Shown in pieces: positions 37,457 to 46,549 of a stretch of 64,000 nucleotides of DNA. This DNA is from Chromobacterium vaccinii (GTDB lineage: Bacteria > Pseudomonadota > Gammaproteobacteria > Burkholderiales > Chromobacteriaceae): assembly GCF_000971335.1 (NCBI RefSeq), contig NZ_JZJL01000019.1, positions 1 to 64,000 of the forward strand, written 5' to 3'. Position numbers and translations under genes: made by a program. A model generated the notes under the pieces. The model was given only the letters and a program-made list of their open reading frames with translations. It was not told the origin of the DNA and made no database searches. How positions within the stretch are numbered: the first letter of the stretch is position 1; each line of letters starts with the position of its first letter.

Positions 37457-39352
37457 TCAGGCCGACAGCTCCAGCATCAGCTTGTTGATGCGCTTGACGA
37501 AGGAGGCCGGATCTTCCAGCTTGCCGCCTTCGGCCAGCAGCGCCTGGTCGTACAGCACCTGGGCCAGATCGGCGGCGCGAGCCTCGTCGGCTTCGCCGGC
37601 CAGCTTCTTCACCAGCACATGCTCCGGATTGATCTCCAGCGTCGGCTTGCTGCCTTCCACCTTCTGGCCGGCAGCCTTCAGCATCCGCTCCAGGTGGGCG
37701 CTCATGTCGTGCTCGCCCGCCACCAGGCAGGCGGGGCTTTCGGTCAGACGGGCGGTGGCGCGCACTTCCTTCACCTGCTCGCCCAGCGCCTTCAGCACTT
37801 TTTCCACCACCGGCTTGGAAGCTTCCTCCACCTGCTTCTGCGCTTCCTTGTCGGCCTCGTCCTCCAGCGCGCCCAGATCCAGCGCGCCCTTGGCGACCGA
37901 TTGCAGCGCCTTGCCGTCGAACTCGAACAGCGAGCCGGTGACCCACTCGTCGACGCGGTCGGTCAAGAGCAGCACTTCCACGCCCTTCTTCTTGAACACT
38001 TCCAGGTGCGGGCTGTTCTTGGCGGCGGCCAGCGTGTCAGCGGTGATGAAGTAGATCTTGTCCTGGCCTTCCTTCATCCGGCCGATGTAGTCGGCCAGCG
38101 ATACGGTCGGCTCCGCGCCTTCCGACGCAGTGGAGACGAAGCGCAGCAGCTTGGCGATGCGTTCCTTGTTGGCGAAGTCCTCGCCCACGCCCTCCTTCAG
38201 CACCTGGCCGAACTCCTTCCAGAAGGCGGCGTATTTCTCCGGCTGGTTGGCCGACAGGTCTTCCAGCAGGCCCAGCACCTTCTTCACGCAGCCGGCTCGG
38301 ATGGCGTCGATGTCCTTGCTCTCCTGCAGAATCTCGCGCGACACGTTCAGCGGCAGGTCGTTGCTGTCAATGACGCCGCGCACGAAGCGCAGGTAGTGCG
38401 GCATCAGTTTTTCCGTGTCTTCCATGATGAAGACGCGGCGCACGTACAGCTTCACGCCCTGCTTGCGCTCGCGGTCGTACAGGTCGAACGGCGCGCGCGA
38501 CGGGATGTACAACAGCTCGGTGTACTCCTGGCGGCCCTCGACGCGGGCGTGGCTCCAGGCCAGCGGGTCGGTGAAGTCGTGGGCGACGTGCTTGTAGAAT
38601 TCCTGGTACTGCTCTTCGGTGATGTCGCTCTTGGAGCGGGTCCACAGCGCGGATGCGGAGTTGACCGCCTCCAGCTCGTCGCTGACCACCACTTCGCCGT
38701 CCTCGCCGTAGCCGCTGCCCTTTTTCATCTCGATCGGGATGGAGATGTGGTCGGAGTACTTGCGGACGATGCCCTTCAGCTTCCAATCGTTGAGCAGCTC
38801 GTCCTCGCCCTCTTTCAGGTGCAGGACGATCTCGGTGCCGCGCTCGGCCTTTTCCACGCTCTCCAGCGTGTACTCGCCCTCGCCCTGCGACTCCCAGCGC
38901 ACCGCTTCGGCCTCGCCTGCGCGGCGGGTGGTCAGCGTCACCTTGTCGGCGACGATGAAGGCGGAATAGAAGCCTACGCCGAACTGGCCGATCAAGTGGG
39001 CGTCCTTCTTCTCGTCGCCGGACAGCTGCTCGAAGAAGGACTTGGTGCCGGACTTGGCGATGGTGCCGATGTGGGACACCACTTCGTCGCGGCTCATGCC
39101 GATGCCGTTGTCGGCGATGGTGACGGTGCGGGCGTCCTTGTCGAAGGCGATGCGGATCTTCAGCTCGGGATCGTTCTCGAACAGCTCCGGCTTGGCCAGG
39201 CCCTCGAAGCGCAGCTTGTCGGCCGCGTCCGACGCATTGGAGATCAGCTCACGCAGGAAGATTTCCTTGTTGGAATACAAGGAGTGGATCATCAGCTTCA
39301 GCAGCTGTTTGACTTCGGTCTGAAAACCCAGGGTTTCTTTCTGTGCACTCAT
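37457..39352 (-). CDS. htpG: Chaperone protein HtpG (Hsp90)
   Basis: 631 residues from the ATG at 39352; the long in-frame extension upstream is low-complexity and runs over a terminator, so I reject it. The GHKL ATPase domain shows [28 protein letters not shown] and [17 protein letters not shown]; the middle and C-terminal dimerisation domains follow at normal length. General stress chaperone. Confidence 0.97.
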   Translation of the reverse strand: MSAQKETLGFQTEVKQLLKLMIHSLYSNKEIFLRELISNASDAADKLRFEGLAKPELFENDPELKIRIAFDKDARTVTIADNGIGMSRDEVVSHIGTIAKSGTKSFFEQLSGDEKKDAHLIGQFGVGFYSAFIVADKVTLTTRRAGEAEAVRWESQGEGEYTLESVEKAERGTEIVLHLKEGEDELLNDWKLKGIVRKYSDHISIPIEMKKGSGYGEDGEVVVSDELEAVNSASALWTRSKSDITEEQYQEFYKHVAHDFTDPLAWSHARVEGRQEYTELLYIPSRAPFDLYDRERKQGVKLYVRRVFIMEDTEKLMPHYLRFVRGVIDSNDLPLNVSREILQESKDIDAIRAGCVKKVLGLLEDLSANQPEKYAAFWKEFGQVLKEGVGEDFANKERIAKLLRFVSTASEGAEPTVSLADYIGRMKEGQDKIYFITADTLAAAKNSPHLEVFKKKGVEVLLLTDRVDEWVTGSLFEFDGKALQSVAKGALDLGALEDEADKEAQKQVEEASKPVVEKVLKALGEQVKEVRATARLTESPACLVAGEHDMSAHLERMLKAAGQKVEGSKPTLEINPEHVLVKKLAGEADEARAADLAQVLYDQALLAEGGKLEDPASFVKRINKLMLELSA

Positions 39353-39430
39353 GGTCGTCAATGTTATTGAGGTTGGCGATAGCGGGCAGATGGCGGCTTT
39401 CGGCCGCATTTCAAGTAGCCGGAATGCAAA

Positions 39431-39454
39431 AAGCCCTGTCGGTCGACAGGGCTT
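39431..39454 (-). terminator. Rho-independent terminator after proQ
   Basis: A 10-bp perfect stem (39431-39440 with 39445-39454, loop GGTC on the plus strand), followed on the minus strand by five T. It separates proQ from htpG. Confidence 0.85.
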
Positions 39455-39474
39455 TCTTCCGCAATGGGAATCGA

Positions 39475-39939
39475 TCAGGACTCGGTCTGGCCATCCTGCT
39501 GCGGCGCGGCTTCCGCCACGGCGGGAACCGCGTCGACCGCTGCCGGAGCGGCGGCCTCGACCGGCGCCGTCTCGGCTTCGGCGGCCGGGGCGTTCTTCGG
39601 CTGCATCTGCAGCTCGGCGGCGCGCTTCTCCTCGGCGCTCACCTCGCCTTGCGGCTTGCCGTTCAGGTCGAAACGCTTGCCGCCGCGGGCCAGCGACTTC
39701 AGGTAGCGCGGCTTGCGGCAATGGTTGGCCACCACGCGGGAAATCAGGGCCGGATCGAACTGCGACAACGCCGCGATCAGGCTCTCGTGAATGCCGAGCG
39801 CCAACGGCCGGAACTGGCGAAACACGTCAAACTTGCCGTAGATGTGGTCCGCGATCATCTCGGTCTGCTTTTTCTTGGACAAGCTTTGGACTGCAGACTT
39901 GAGAGCAGCACCGAGTGCCGTTTCAGTATTTGGCTTCAT
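39475..39939 (-). CDS. proQ: ProQ/FinO-domain RNA chaperone
   Basis: 154 residues from the ATG at 39939. The FinO/ProQ domain covers about residues 5-110 and contains [24 protein letters not shown] and [32 protein letters not shown], the conserved RNA-binding face. A 40-residue alanine/glutamate/proline tail replaces the C-terminal Tudor-like domain of E. coli ProQ, as in the short neisserial forms. It is expected to bind structured sRNAs and mRNA 3' ends. Confidence 0.93.
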   Translation of the reverse strand: MKPNTETALGAALKSAVQSLSKKKQTEMIADHIYGKFDVFRQFRPLALGIHESLIAALSQFDPALISRVVANHCRKPRYLKSLARGGKRFDLNGKPQGEVSAEEKRAAELQMQPKNAPAAEAETAPVEAAAPAAVDAVPAVAEAAPQQDGQTES

Positions 39940-40122
39940 GAACTTCAATCTAGATCCGTTGATGCAAAGACAGCGCATGCTGCCCAATCAAGAGGCGTGG
40001 TGCAACCGGCCACTTGTCCAGTTAGACGACGGCGTCGCCAGGATGTGAATTTTAATCCAGCAAGATGAACGCCGCCATCTGCCCGCATAGGGACAAAACG
40101 GTTTCCGCGGCCGGATTGCTGA

Positions 40123-40207
40123 TGGTGCCCCGGGCCGGGGTCGAACCGGCACAGCCGAAGCCGAGGGATTTTAAGTCCCTTGTGTCTACCAATTTCACCA
40201 CCGGGGC
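40123..40207 (-). tRNA. tRNA-Leu (anticodon TAA)
   Basis: An 85-nt type II tRNA with long variable arm and encoded CCA. Acceptor GCCCCGG pairs with CCGGGGC; anticodon arm AGGGA-CTTAAAA-TCCCT gives TAA; T-loop GGTTCGACCCC. Confidence 0.96.
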
Positions 40208-40223
40208 AGCAGCAAAGCGGGCA

Positions 40224-40253
40224 ATTGTAGCCCAGCGCAACGCGGGCTGACAA
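40224..40253 (-). promoter_or_regulatory. Promoter of tRNA-Leu
   Basis: On the minus strand TTGTCA (40253-40248) and TACAAT (40229-40224) are 18 bp apart, each one base from consensus, 17 bases before the tRNA 5' end. Confidence 0.7.
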
Positions 40254-40920
40254 TGCATTTTAAATATCGCATCCCAGGCAGTGCAGGATGATCACCCGCC
40301 GCTTGCGAATCGGCCGATTATTCAGCTTATTTCGTCTTGATATGATTTAGCAGCGCGTTTTATCAGCGGCAACGATTTGATTTTAAAGCATTGCCTGCCA
40401 ATGAGACGCTGCACTTTAACGGCAATGGCCAGAGCTGTCAACGCTGCGGCAGGCAAATGCCAATCGGCGGCAATGCGCCGCGCATAAAATCATCTCGATT
40501 AACAATGGATGATATGCAAATGACGACTAAATAGCTGTTTTTCCGGTCAATATCTTAGGTATATGGGCGGTATCAATAACCCTCCGATAAAAACGCCTTG
40601 GCGATGCCTATCAAATACTGACGAATTTCACCACACTTCCGCATTGAATCATTATCAATATATTTACTCGCCTCCTTATTCATTTCAGCCTAGGCGATAC
40701 AGAATCAGCGCCCGGGCCGATTCCGGCGCGGCTGCCGCCGCCAAATGCCCGCTCCCGGCAAAGCCCCTCCCCCGCGTAATGCGAGCCCCTCTCGCCCTCT
40801 CGCCCACCCCGCCACTGACATGGTTCCCCTGCCGGCCTGCGCCGGCCGCTTTCTAAACTGGCCTCCAATCACAGCAGCGCGCCGGCCATGCCGGCCCGCA
40901 TCCATTTGCGGAGAAACCAC
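40254..40920. other. 667-base AT-rich gap with a long stem-loop
   Basis: No supported gene. AT content is well above that of flanking genes. TTGCCTGCC (40391-40399) and GGCAGGCAA (40448-40456) form a 9-bp perfect stem that extends by three more pairs past a one-base bulge, with a 48-base loop. It could be a small RNA or a remnant. The right part contains the promoter region of the muramidase gene. Confidence 0.5.
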
Positions 40921-41715
40921 ATGCAAGCATTGGGCAAGGGCGCGCACGGCCAGGAGGTGCGGGAATTGCAAATCCGTCTCAACAGCCAGGGCTCCAGGCT
41001 GGAGGTGGATGGATGGTATGGAACGGCCACTGAACAAGCGGTGGCCCGGCTGCAACGCCGCGCCGGCCTGGTGGTCAACGGCGTGGCCGGCGACGCCACG
41101 CAGGCGGCGCTGCGCGGCCTGCGCGATCCGCGTCGGCTTCGCGAGGCGGATCTGCTCGATGCCGCCGACCGCCTGCGCTTGCCGCCCCCCAGCCTGAAGG
41201 CTTTCTGCGAGACCGAGGCGGAAGACGGCGGCTTCCTGCCCGACGGCAGCGCGCGCATCCTGCTGGAGCGCCATATCGCCTATCGCCAAGCCTTGAAGGC
41301 CGGCCTGGACGCCAATCGCATCGCCAGCCGCCATCCCGAGCTGTGCAAGCCCATCCGCGGCGGCTATCAAAACCCATCCGCGGAATGGGAGCGTTTCCGG
41401 CGGCTGGCCGCCGTGGCGGGGGAAACGGTCGCCGTCGAGTCCTGCCTCTGGGGACTGTACCGATTGCCCGGCTTCCTCTGGCAGGAGCTGGGCTATGCCG
41501 ACGCCCGGTCGTTCCGGACGGAAATGGAGAGGAACGAGGCCCGCCAGCTGGACGGCCTGGTCCGGCTGTTGGGCGCGCGCCCCGCCTTGCTGCAAACCCT
41601 GCGCGAACGCCGCTGGCGCGCGACGGCGCGCATCCGGCAGGGCCCCGCCTGGCTGGACAGCCTGTACGACGCCCGCCTGGCCGCCGCCCATGACAGGGCG
41701 AGGAGGCTGGCATGA
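40921..41715 (+). CDS. N-acetylmuramidase-family endolysin with peptidoglycan-binding domain
   Basis: 264 residues from the ATG at 40921, with GGAG seven bases upstream. Residues about 1-65 form a PG_binding_1 repeat domain (LGKGAHGQEVRELQIRLNSQG ... DGWYGTATEQAVARLQ). The rest matches the phage-type N-acetylmuramidase domain: FCETEAEDGGFLPDGSARILLERH, and ESCLWGLYRLPGFLWQELGY. No signal peptide. Its stop overlaps the next gene by ATGA. Phage lysis gene character, but no other phage gene is near, so it may be a domesticated or effector-type cell-wall hydrolase. Confidence 0.9.
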   Translation: MQALGKGAHGQEVRELQIRLNSQGSRLEVDGWYGTATEQAVARLQRRAGLVVNGVAGDATQAALRGLRDPRRLREADLLDAADRLRLPPPSLKAFCETEAEDGGFLPDGSARILLERHIAYRQALKAGLDANRIASRHPELCKPIRGGYQNPSAEWERFRRLAAVAGETVAVESCLWGLYRLPGFLWQELGYADARSFRTEMERNEARQLDGLVRLLGARPALLQTLRERRWRATARIRQGPAWLDSLYDARLAAAHDRARRLA

Positions 41716-41975
41716 CGCCGTACGCGCCGCTCCGGCTCGCCGCCGCCGCGCTCGCCTTGCTGTTTCCGCTGCAGCTGCTCGACCTGCAGTTCGGCCGCAG
41801 CGCGGCGCTGCAAACCCAAATCGCGCATTTGCAGTTGCGCGAGCAACAGTTGCTGACCATCAATCAGCAACAGGCGCAGCAGCTGGCCATCCAGGATCTG
41901 GACATGAAGCTGCTGGCGTCGGCTCAGCGCGAACTGGCGGACGAAACCCGACGCCTGCTGCGATCTCGCCATTGA
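41712..41975 (+). CDS. Small membrane/coiled-coil protein, possibly spanin-like
   Basis: 87 residues, starting within the muramidase stop (ATGA overlap) and so translationally coupled. One N-terminal hydrophobic segment (LRLAAAALALLFPLQLLDL) is followed by a glutamine/leucine-rich predicted coiled coil (QTQIAHLQLREQQLLTINQQQAQQL) and a basic end. This is the layout of phage i-spanins (Rz), which follow endolysin genes, although an o-spanin gene is not visible. Function is inferred from layout only; no homologous family is recognised. Confidence 0.65.
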   Translation: MTPYAPLRLAAAALALLFPLQLLDLQFGRSAALQTQIAHLQLREQQLLTINQQQAQQLAIQDLDMKLLASAQRELADETRRLLRSRH

Positions 41976-41976
41976 G

Positions 41977-42924
41977 TCATTCGTCTGCCGGCGAGCGCAG
42001 CAAGCTGGACGGCTGCCGCCCCAGCACCCGCAAGAAGCTGCGGCGCATGCGCTCCGCGTCGCCGAAGCCGCACAGCCGGGCCACCTTCTGAATGGAACGC
42101 TCGCCGCTTTCCAGCGCGGCGCGCGCGGCCTCCACCCTCAGTTGCTCCACCGCCTTTGCCGGCGGCATGCCCACCTCGGACTGGAACAGCCGCGAGAAAT
42201 GGCGCGGACTCAGGCAGCAAAACCCAGCCAACGACTCCACGTCCCAAGCCCCATCCAAGCTCCGCCGCACCTGGTCCAACAAAGCCGCGAAGCGTCCGTC
42301 CGGACGCTGCATCTCCAGCAGCGACGAAAACTGCGACTGCCCGCCCGGGCGGCGGTAATACACCACCAGCCGCTGCGCGCAACGCCGGGCGATCTCCTCG
42401 CCCATGTCTTCCGCCACCAAGGCCAGCGCCACATCGATGCCGGCGCTGACCCCGGCCGCGGTCCAGATGTTGCCCTGGTGGATGAAGATGCGGTCAGTAT
42501 CCAGCGCCACCGCCGGATAGCGGCGAGAGAATTCCCCGCTATGCGCCCAATGGGTGGTCGCGCGCCGGCCATCCAGCAAGCCGGCCTCCGCCAGCAGGAA
42601 AGCGCCGGTGCAAACGCTGACCACGCGCCGGGAAGCCGATGCGCAACGCCGCAGGTAGGCCAGCGTCTCCCCGCAGCCCAGCGCGGAAGGCGCGCCCTCC
42701 CCGCCGGCCACCAGCACCGTGTCCGGCGCCGGCATCGCGGACAGCGGCCGGCTTTCCAGCGCGATGCCTGAGGAGCTGCGCGCCGCGCCGCCGGCCACGG
42801 TCAGCGGCGTCAGCCGGTACGCGCCCGGCCGATAGTGGAGCGCGCATTCAAAAACGGAGATCGGCCCCGCCGCGTCCAATAGCTGAAAACCGTCGAACAA
42901 CAGGATGGCGATGTCTCGCGTCAT
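41977..42924 (-). CDS. GlxA-family transcriptional regulator (DJ-1/PfpI-AraC)
   Basis: 315 residues. The N-terminal 195 residues form a DJ-1/PfpI-like domain (DIAILLFDGFQLLDAAGPISVFE, VVSVCTGAFLLAEAGLLDGRRATTHW); the C-terminal 110 residues are an AraC helix-turn-helix pair (DVESLAGFCCLSPRHFSRLFQSE, SIQKVARLCGFGDAERMRRSFLRVLG). It is divergent from a stand-alone DJ-1/PfpI enzyme gene, which it probably controls. Confidence 0.93.
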   Translation of the reverse strand: MTRDIAILLFDGFQLLDAAGPISVFECALHYRPGAYRLTPLTVAGGAARSSSGIALESRPLSAMPAPDTVLVAGGEGAPSALGCGETLAYLRRCASASRRVVSVCTGAFLLAEAGLLDGRRATTHWAHSGEFSRRYPAVALDTDRIFIHQGNIWTAAGVSAGIDVALALVAEDMGEEIARRCAQRLVVYYRRPGGQSQFSSLLEMQRPDGRFAALLDQVRRSLDGAWDVESLAGFCCLSPRHFSRLFQSEVGMPPAKAVEQLRVEAARAALESGERSIQKVARLCGFGDAERMRRSFLRVLGRQPSSLLRSPADE

Positions 42925-43007
42925 GGCATGAAAAGTTGGAATTTAGTCATTTTCGCCACAGCATAGCCGGCCGATGATTGCGGGGTCAATCACCGCCGGG
43001 AGGCATC

Positions 43008-43691
43008 ATGAACCACCCCTATACCATCGTTTTCGCGCTGTATCCGGGCGTCACCCAGCTGGACTTCACCGGTCCGCTGGAATTCCTGAGCAAGCTCCCA
43101 CGGGCCCGTTGCCTGCTGGCCTCCAGCCGGGGCGGCGACATCCGCGCCGACGGCGGCGTCGTCTTCGCTGACATCGCCCGGCTGGCCGACATCGAACGCT
43201 GCGACCTGCTGTGCGTCCCCGGCGGACTGGGCACCATTGAAGCAATGGAGGATGCCGAGCTGCTGGAACAGCTGCGCCGCCTCGCCGCCGGCGCCGATTA
43301 CCTCAGCTCGGTCTGCACCGGCTCCTTGCTGCTCGGCGCGGCCGGCCTGCTCAAAGGCCGCCGCGCCGCCTGCCACTGGGCCTGGCTGGACAGCCTGGCG
43401 GCCTTCGGCGCCCATCCCTGCCCGGACCGGGTGGTGGTGGATGGAAAACTGTTCAGCGGCGGCGGCGTCACCGCCGGCATAGACATGGCGCTGACCCTGA
43501 TGGCGGAAATCGCCGGCCCCGAGTTCGCGCAGACGGTGCAACTGACGCTGGAATACGCGCCGGCGCCGCCGTTCGCCTCCGGCCGGCCGGAACTGGCCAG
43601 CCCGGAAGTGCTGGCCGCTGCGCGGCGGCGGATCGACCAAGTCCGCGATCGGCGCGAAAAAGCGGTGATACGCGCCGCCTCGAGCCTGTGA
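43008..43691 (+). CDS. inhA: DJ-1/PfpI protein, isonitrile hydratase-like
   Basis: 227 residues from the ATG at 43008, preceded by GGGAGG. The nucleophile elbow is SSVCTGSLLLGAAGLLKGRRA (Cys103). Length and shared stretches such as QLDFTGPLEFL, CVPGGLGTIEAMEDAELL and GGGVTAGIDMALTLMAEI, ending LEYAPAPPF, match my memory of Pseudomonas isonitrile hydratase, which converts isonitriles to N-formamides. Identification rests on recollection of the family. A divergent GlxA-type regulator supports inducible control. Confidence 0.75.
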   Translation: MNHPYTIVFALYPGVTQLDFTGPLEFLSKLPRARCLLASSRGGDIRADGGVVFADIARLADIERCDLLCVPGGLGTIEAMEDAELLEQLRRLAAGADYLSSVCTGSLLLGAAGLLKGRRAACHWAWLDSLAAFGAHPCPDRVVVDGKLFSGGGVTAGIDMALTLMAEIAGPEFAQTVQLTLEYAPAPPFASGRPELASPEVLAAARRRIDQVRDRREKAVIRAASSL

Positions 43692-43822
43692 AAGAGGAAA
43701 AACTGTCCAAGAGGCTGACCGACGCCGCCTCGCCAGCGGCTACACCTAGAGCATGAAGCCCCATCCCGGCGCAGATTCCCGGCATCCCGGCGCGATCCGC
43801 GCTCCTCCACGCGAGGTGAACG

Positions 43823-44179
43823 ATGAGCCTGTATGCCGAACTGGTCAGACACGCGGCGGACCAATACCGCGCCCAGCTGGACGCGCTCTACGCGCGGCAG
43901 CACATCATTCAGCAGGCCGACCGGATCGCCGGCCTGCTGAGCAAGGCAGGCCTTCCCGCCCGGGCGCAGGCCGACGAGCAATTCATGCCCTATGTCGAGC
44001 TGTCGCTGGCCGAGGAGCTGCTAAGCATGCGGCAAGCCGTGCTGAGCTACGTCTGCAATGTGCTGGAATGCCATCTGGAGGGCGGCGCGGGCGCCGGCGG
44101 GCGGGACTGTTACCGGATACTGCCGGCCGCGGATTCGCCGGAACAAATCCGCCTGATGCTGGTGGTGACCGGCAGCTGA
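43823..44179 (+). CDS. Unknown protein, 118 residues
   Basis: The ATG at 43823 has AGGTGA in the right place. The protein looks soluble and helical, with two cysteines in SYVCNVLECHLEGG and one in GRDCYRIL. No signal peptide and no family recognised. It lies 131 bases after the isonitrile-hydratase-like gene in the same direction and convergent with the four-repeat gene. Confidence 0.65.
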   Translation: MSLYAELVRHAADQYRAQLDALYARQHIIQQADRIAGLLSKAGLPARAQADEQFMPYVELSLAEELLSMRQAVLSYVCNVLECHLEGGAGAGGRDCYRILPAADSPEQIRLMLVVTGS

Positions 44180-44231
44180 TCCGGCATCCAAGCGCGCGGC
44201 GGGAATCTCGCCCGCCACGCCCTGCCGCGCG

Positions 44232-44933
44232 TCAAAGCGTCTGGAAGTAGAGGCGGTAGTCGCCCTGCCCGAACAGCATGGCCATGCTGGTCAGGTTGCT
44301 GTTGGCCGGTATGTCCACCAGATTCAGCACCGGGATCGAATCGAAGCCGTACTCGTATTGATTCGTTTGCCGGTTGTAGGCGAACTGATAGAAGGTATCG
44401 ACGCTGCCCACCTTGAACGCGTACAGGCGGTAAGCGTTGCCGTCGAACAGCATGGACCAGCGATGCCAGTCGGTATCGTTCGGGGCCTTCGCCACGTTGA
44501 GCGTGGGAATCGAGTTGTAGCCGTATTCATAGCGGCTGGTTTCCCGATTGAAGCCGAACTGGTACAGCACCGTCGGCGCGCCCAGCCGGCGCAGATACAG
44601 CCGATAGGTCTTGGTGCCGCTGTCGTACAGCATCGCCAGGCTGCTGGCGTCGGCATCGGCCGGCGCGCCGGTGATCAGCAGCTCCTTGATCGAGTTGTAG
44701 CCGAACTCGTACGCTCCGCTCGCCGGGTTGAACGCGGCCTGGTAAAGCGTGTTGGCGCTGCTGCCCTTGAAGAAATACATCCGGTAATACTCGCCGTCGT
44801 TCAGCATCGCCCAGCGCAGCCAATTGGTATCGGCGGGCATGTTGACGACGGGCATGTTGGGAATGGATCCGCCATAGGCGAATTTGTAGGTGCTGGTGCC
44901 GGGAACGTAAGCGAACTGGTTGACCGAGGCCAT
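44232..44933 (-). CDS. Unknown protein built of four tandem ~58-residue repeats
   Basis: 233 residues from the ATG at 44933, with AGGAGG eight bases upstream. Four repeats begin near residues 5, 65, 125 and 183. Consensus is Q-F-A-F-N-x2-T-x2-Y-E-Y-G-Y-N-S-I-P-x-L-N, then a P-x-D-T-x-W-x-R-W-x-M-L segment and D-G-x-x-Y-R-L-Y-F-x-K-G-S. The pattern is rich in Tyr, Phe, Trp and Asn and predicts short beta strands, like a lectin or beta-propeller/beta-prism. No signal peptide, no membrane segment. It follows ampC by 245 bases and has its own AT-rich promoter region. Function unknown. Confidence 0.8.
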   Translation of the reverse strand: MASVNQFAYVPGTSTYKFAYGGSIPNMPVVNMPADTNWLRWAMLNDGEYYRMYFFKGSSANTLYQAAFNPASGAYEFGYNSIKELLITGAPADADASSLAMLYDSGTKTYRLYLRRLGAPTVLYQFGFNRETSRYEYGYNSIPTLNVAKAPNDTDWHRWSMLFDGNAYRLYAFKVGSVDTFYQFAYNRQTNQYEYGFDSIPVLNLVDIPANSNLTSMAMLFGQGDYRLYFQTL

Positions 44934-45080
44934 GGCGTTTTCCTCCTGAGGTTGCACTGCCGCGAACCCGCCTCTGCGGCGGATACCGGAACTCCCCCTC
45001 GGCGCGATGAGCCCATTCGGCGCAGGATGCCGGGCAACAGGCCGGCGATGCTTCGGCATGCCGGCCTGATGAATCTAAAC

Positions 45081-45152
45081 TATGACTGTCCTTGTATGAA
45101 AAAATTATAAACGCATAAAATTCGGACAACCCTGATCAAAAGAACAGTCATA
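45081..45152 (-). promoter_or_regulatory. Promoter region of the four-repeat gene, bracketed by an inverted repeat
   Basis: TATGACTGT (45081-45089) and ACAGTCATA (45144-45152) are perfect inverted copies 54 bases apart. Between them lies TATAAT on the minus strand (45109-45104) in AT-rich DNA; no good -35 box is present. A 10-bp hairpin with one bulge at 45041-45065 would lie in the 5' untranslated RNA. Confidence 0.5.
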
Positions 45153-45178
45153 ATGGCGGCCAACAAGCGCCCGCCAGA

Positions 45179-46369
45179 TCACGACCTCCCGGCATGCGCC
45201 AACGACGGATCCAGCGCCGACAAGATCCGATAAGCCGCCCGGACGCGTTCGGCATTGGGGTAGTTGCGGTTGGCCAGCATCACAATGCCCACCTTGCGCG
45301 CCGGCACGAACAGCACGTAAGCGCCGAAACCGTTGGTGGAGCCAGTCTTGTTCAGCAGCATGTCCGCGCCTGCCTGGCGAGGCGGATTCAGCCACGCCAC
45401 CTGCTGCGGCTGGAATGCGATCTCGTTGGAATTGCCCGCCAGCAAACGCTCAAGGCTGAGCGGGTAGCGATAGCCCTCCCAACCCAGGCCCTGATGCAGA
45501 TCGCCAACCCGGTAATATGCAGCGTGGCTGGCATCCATGGCTCGCCGCAACGCCGGCTCCGTCCGCCCGGACATGTTGATCGCCAGGTATTTCAGCATGT
45601 CGGCCGCGCTGGATTTGATGCCATAGGCCTCCGCGTCGAGCGCCCCCGGCCCTACCCGCACCGGCTTGCCCGCCTTGGAATAGCCCCAGGCGTAGCGCGA
45701 TTGCTCCGCCGCCGGAACATGGATGAAGGTATGGCTCAAACCCAGCTTGGGCAACAGCCCCCGCTGCATCGCCTCATCGAAAGGCTGGCCCAGGCTGCGG
45801 GCGGCAAGATGCCCGAACAAGCCGATGCTGGGATTGGAGTACAGACGCCTCGCGCCCGGCGCGTAACCCGGCTTCCAGGCGCGGTAATAGCCCAGCATCG
45901 AAGATTGATCGGCGACCGCATCCGGAAACTGCAGCGGCAGGCCGCCGGCGCTGTAAGTGGCGAGTTGCAACAAGGAAATGCGGTCGAAAGCGCTGCCCTT
46001 GAGTTCGGGCTGGTAGCGGCTGGCCTTGTCATCCAGCGACAGCTTGCCCTGCGCCAGCGCGTAGCCGCCCAGAATGCCGGTGAAGGTCTTGCTGATCGAG
46101 CCCAGCTCGAACAGGGTGTCCTGGGTCACGGCCTGGCCGCTCTCCCGGGAGGCGACGCCATAGTTGAAGTAGCGGGCTTCGCCGTTTGCCAGCACCGCCA
46201 CCGCCATGCCGGGAATGTCGTTGGCCTTCATCAGCGGCGGAATCACCGCTTCCACCGCCTTGCCGAGGTCGGCGCCGCCGCCGTCATTGGCGGCCAAAGC
46301 CGCGGCCGGAACAAGGGAAAGGCAGCCGAGCACGCCTGCCAAGGTTCGAAATTTCAGGGATCGCATCAT
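45179..46369 (-). CDS. ampC: Class C beta-lactamase
   Basis: 396 residues from the ATG at 46369, preceded by GGAG seven bases upstream; the longer frame upstream lacks any signal. Signal peptide MMRSLKFRTLAGVLGCLSLVPAAALA. The serine beta-lactamase motifs are S-x-x-K at Ser91-Lys94 (ELGSISKTFTG), Y-x-N in RRLYSNPSIG and K-T-G in LLNKTGSTNGFG, all as in AmpC. No ampR regulator gene is adjacent; the gene upstream, in the same direction, is an AmiD-like amidase. Confidence 0.95.
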   Translation of the reverse strand: MMRSLKFRTLAGVLGCLSLVPAAALAANDGGGADLGKAVEAVIPPLMKANDIPGMAVAVLANGEARYFNYGVASRESGQAVTQDTLFELGSISKTFTGILGGYALAQGKLSLDDKASRYQPELKGSAFDRISLLQLATYSAGGLPLQFPDAVADQSSMLGYYRAWKPGYAPGARRLYSNPSIGLFGHLAARSLGQPFDEAMQRGLLPKLGLSHTFIHVPAAEQSRYAWGYSKAGKPVRVGPGALDAEAYGIKSSAADMLKYLAINMSGRTEPALRRAMDASHAAYYRVGDLHQGLGWEGYRYPLSLERLLAGNSNEIAFQPQQVAWLNPPRQAGADMLLNKTGSTNGFGAYVLFVPARKVGIVMLANRNYPNAERVRAAYRILSALDPSLAHAGRS

Positions 46370-46488
46370 CGCGGAACTCCGGTGCGGGGACATGGCGGCC
46401 GACGCGGCCTCTCCGCGCGGCGCTTGGTCCCGATTGGGAAAGCCCCGCCAAGTTACAAACCGCGGCGGCCAGCGTAAACCGCAAGAAA

Positions 46489-46503
46489 CGTAACATCCGT
46501 AAC
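46489..46503. promoter_or_regulatory. Direct repeats upstream of ampC
   Basis: CGTAAC occurs at 46489-46494 and 46498-46503, with related GTTAC, GTAAAC and GTTAA words on either side, in the 180-base gap between the amidase gene and ampC. It may be a regulator-binding region; no regulator is known for it. Confidence 0.3.
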
Positions 46504-46549
46504 CGTTAATGGACTGTAAACAAAATGCCGGCACTGGCGGCCTTTCGTC

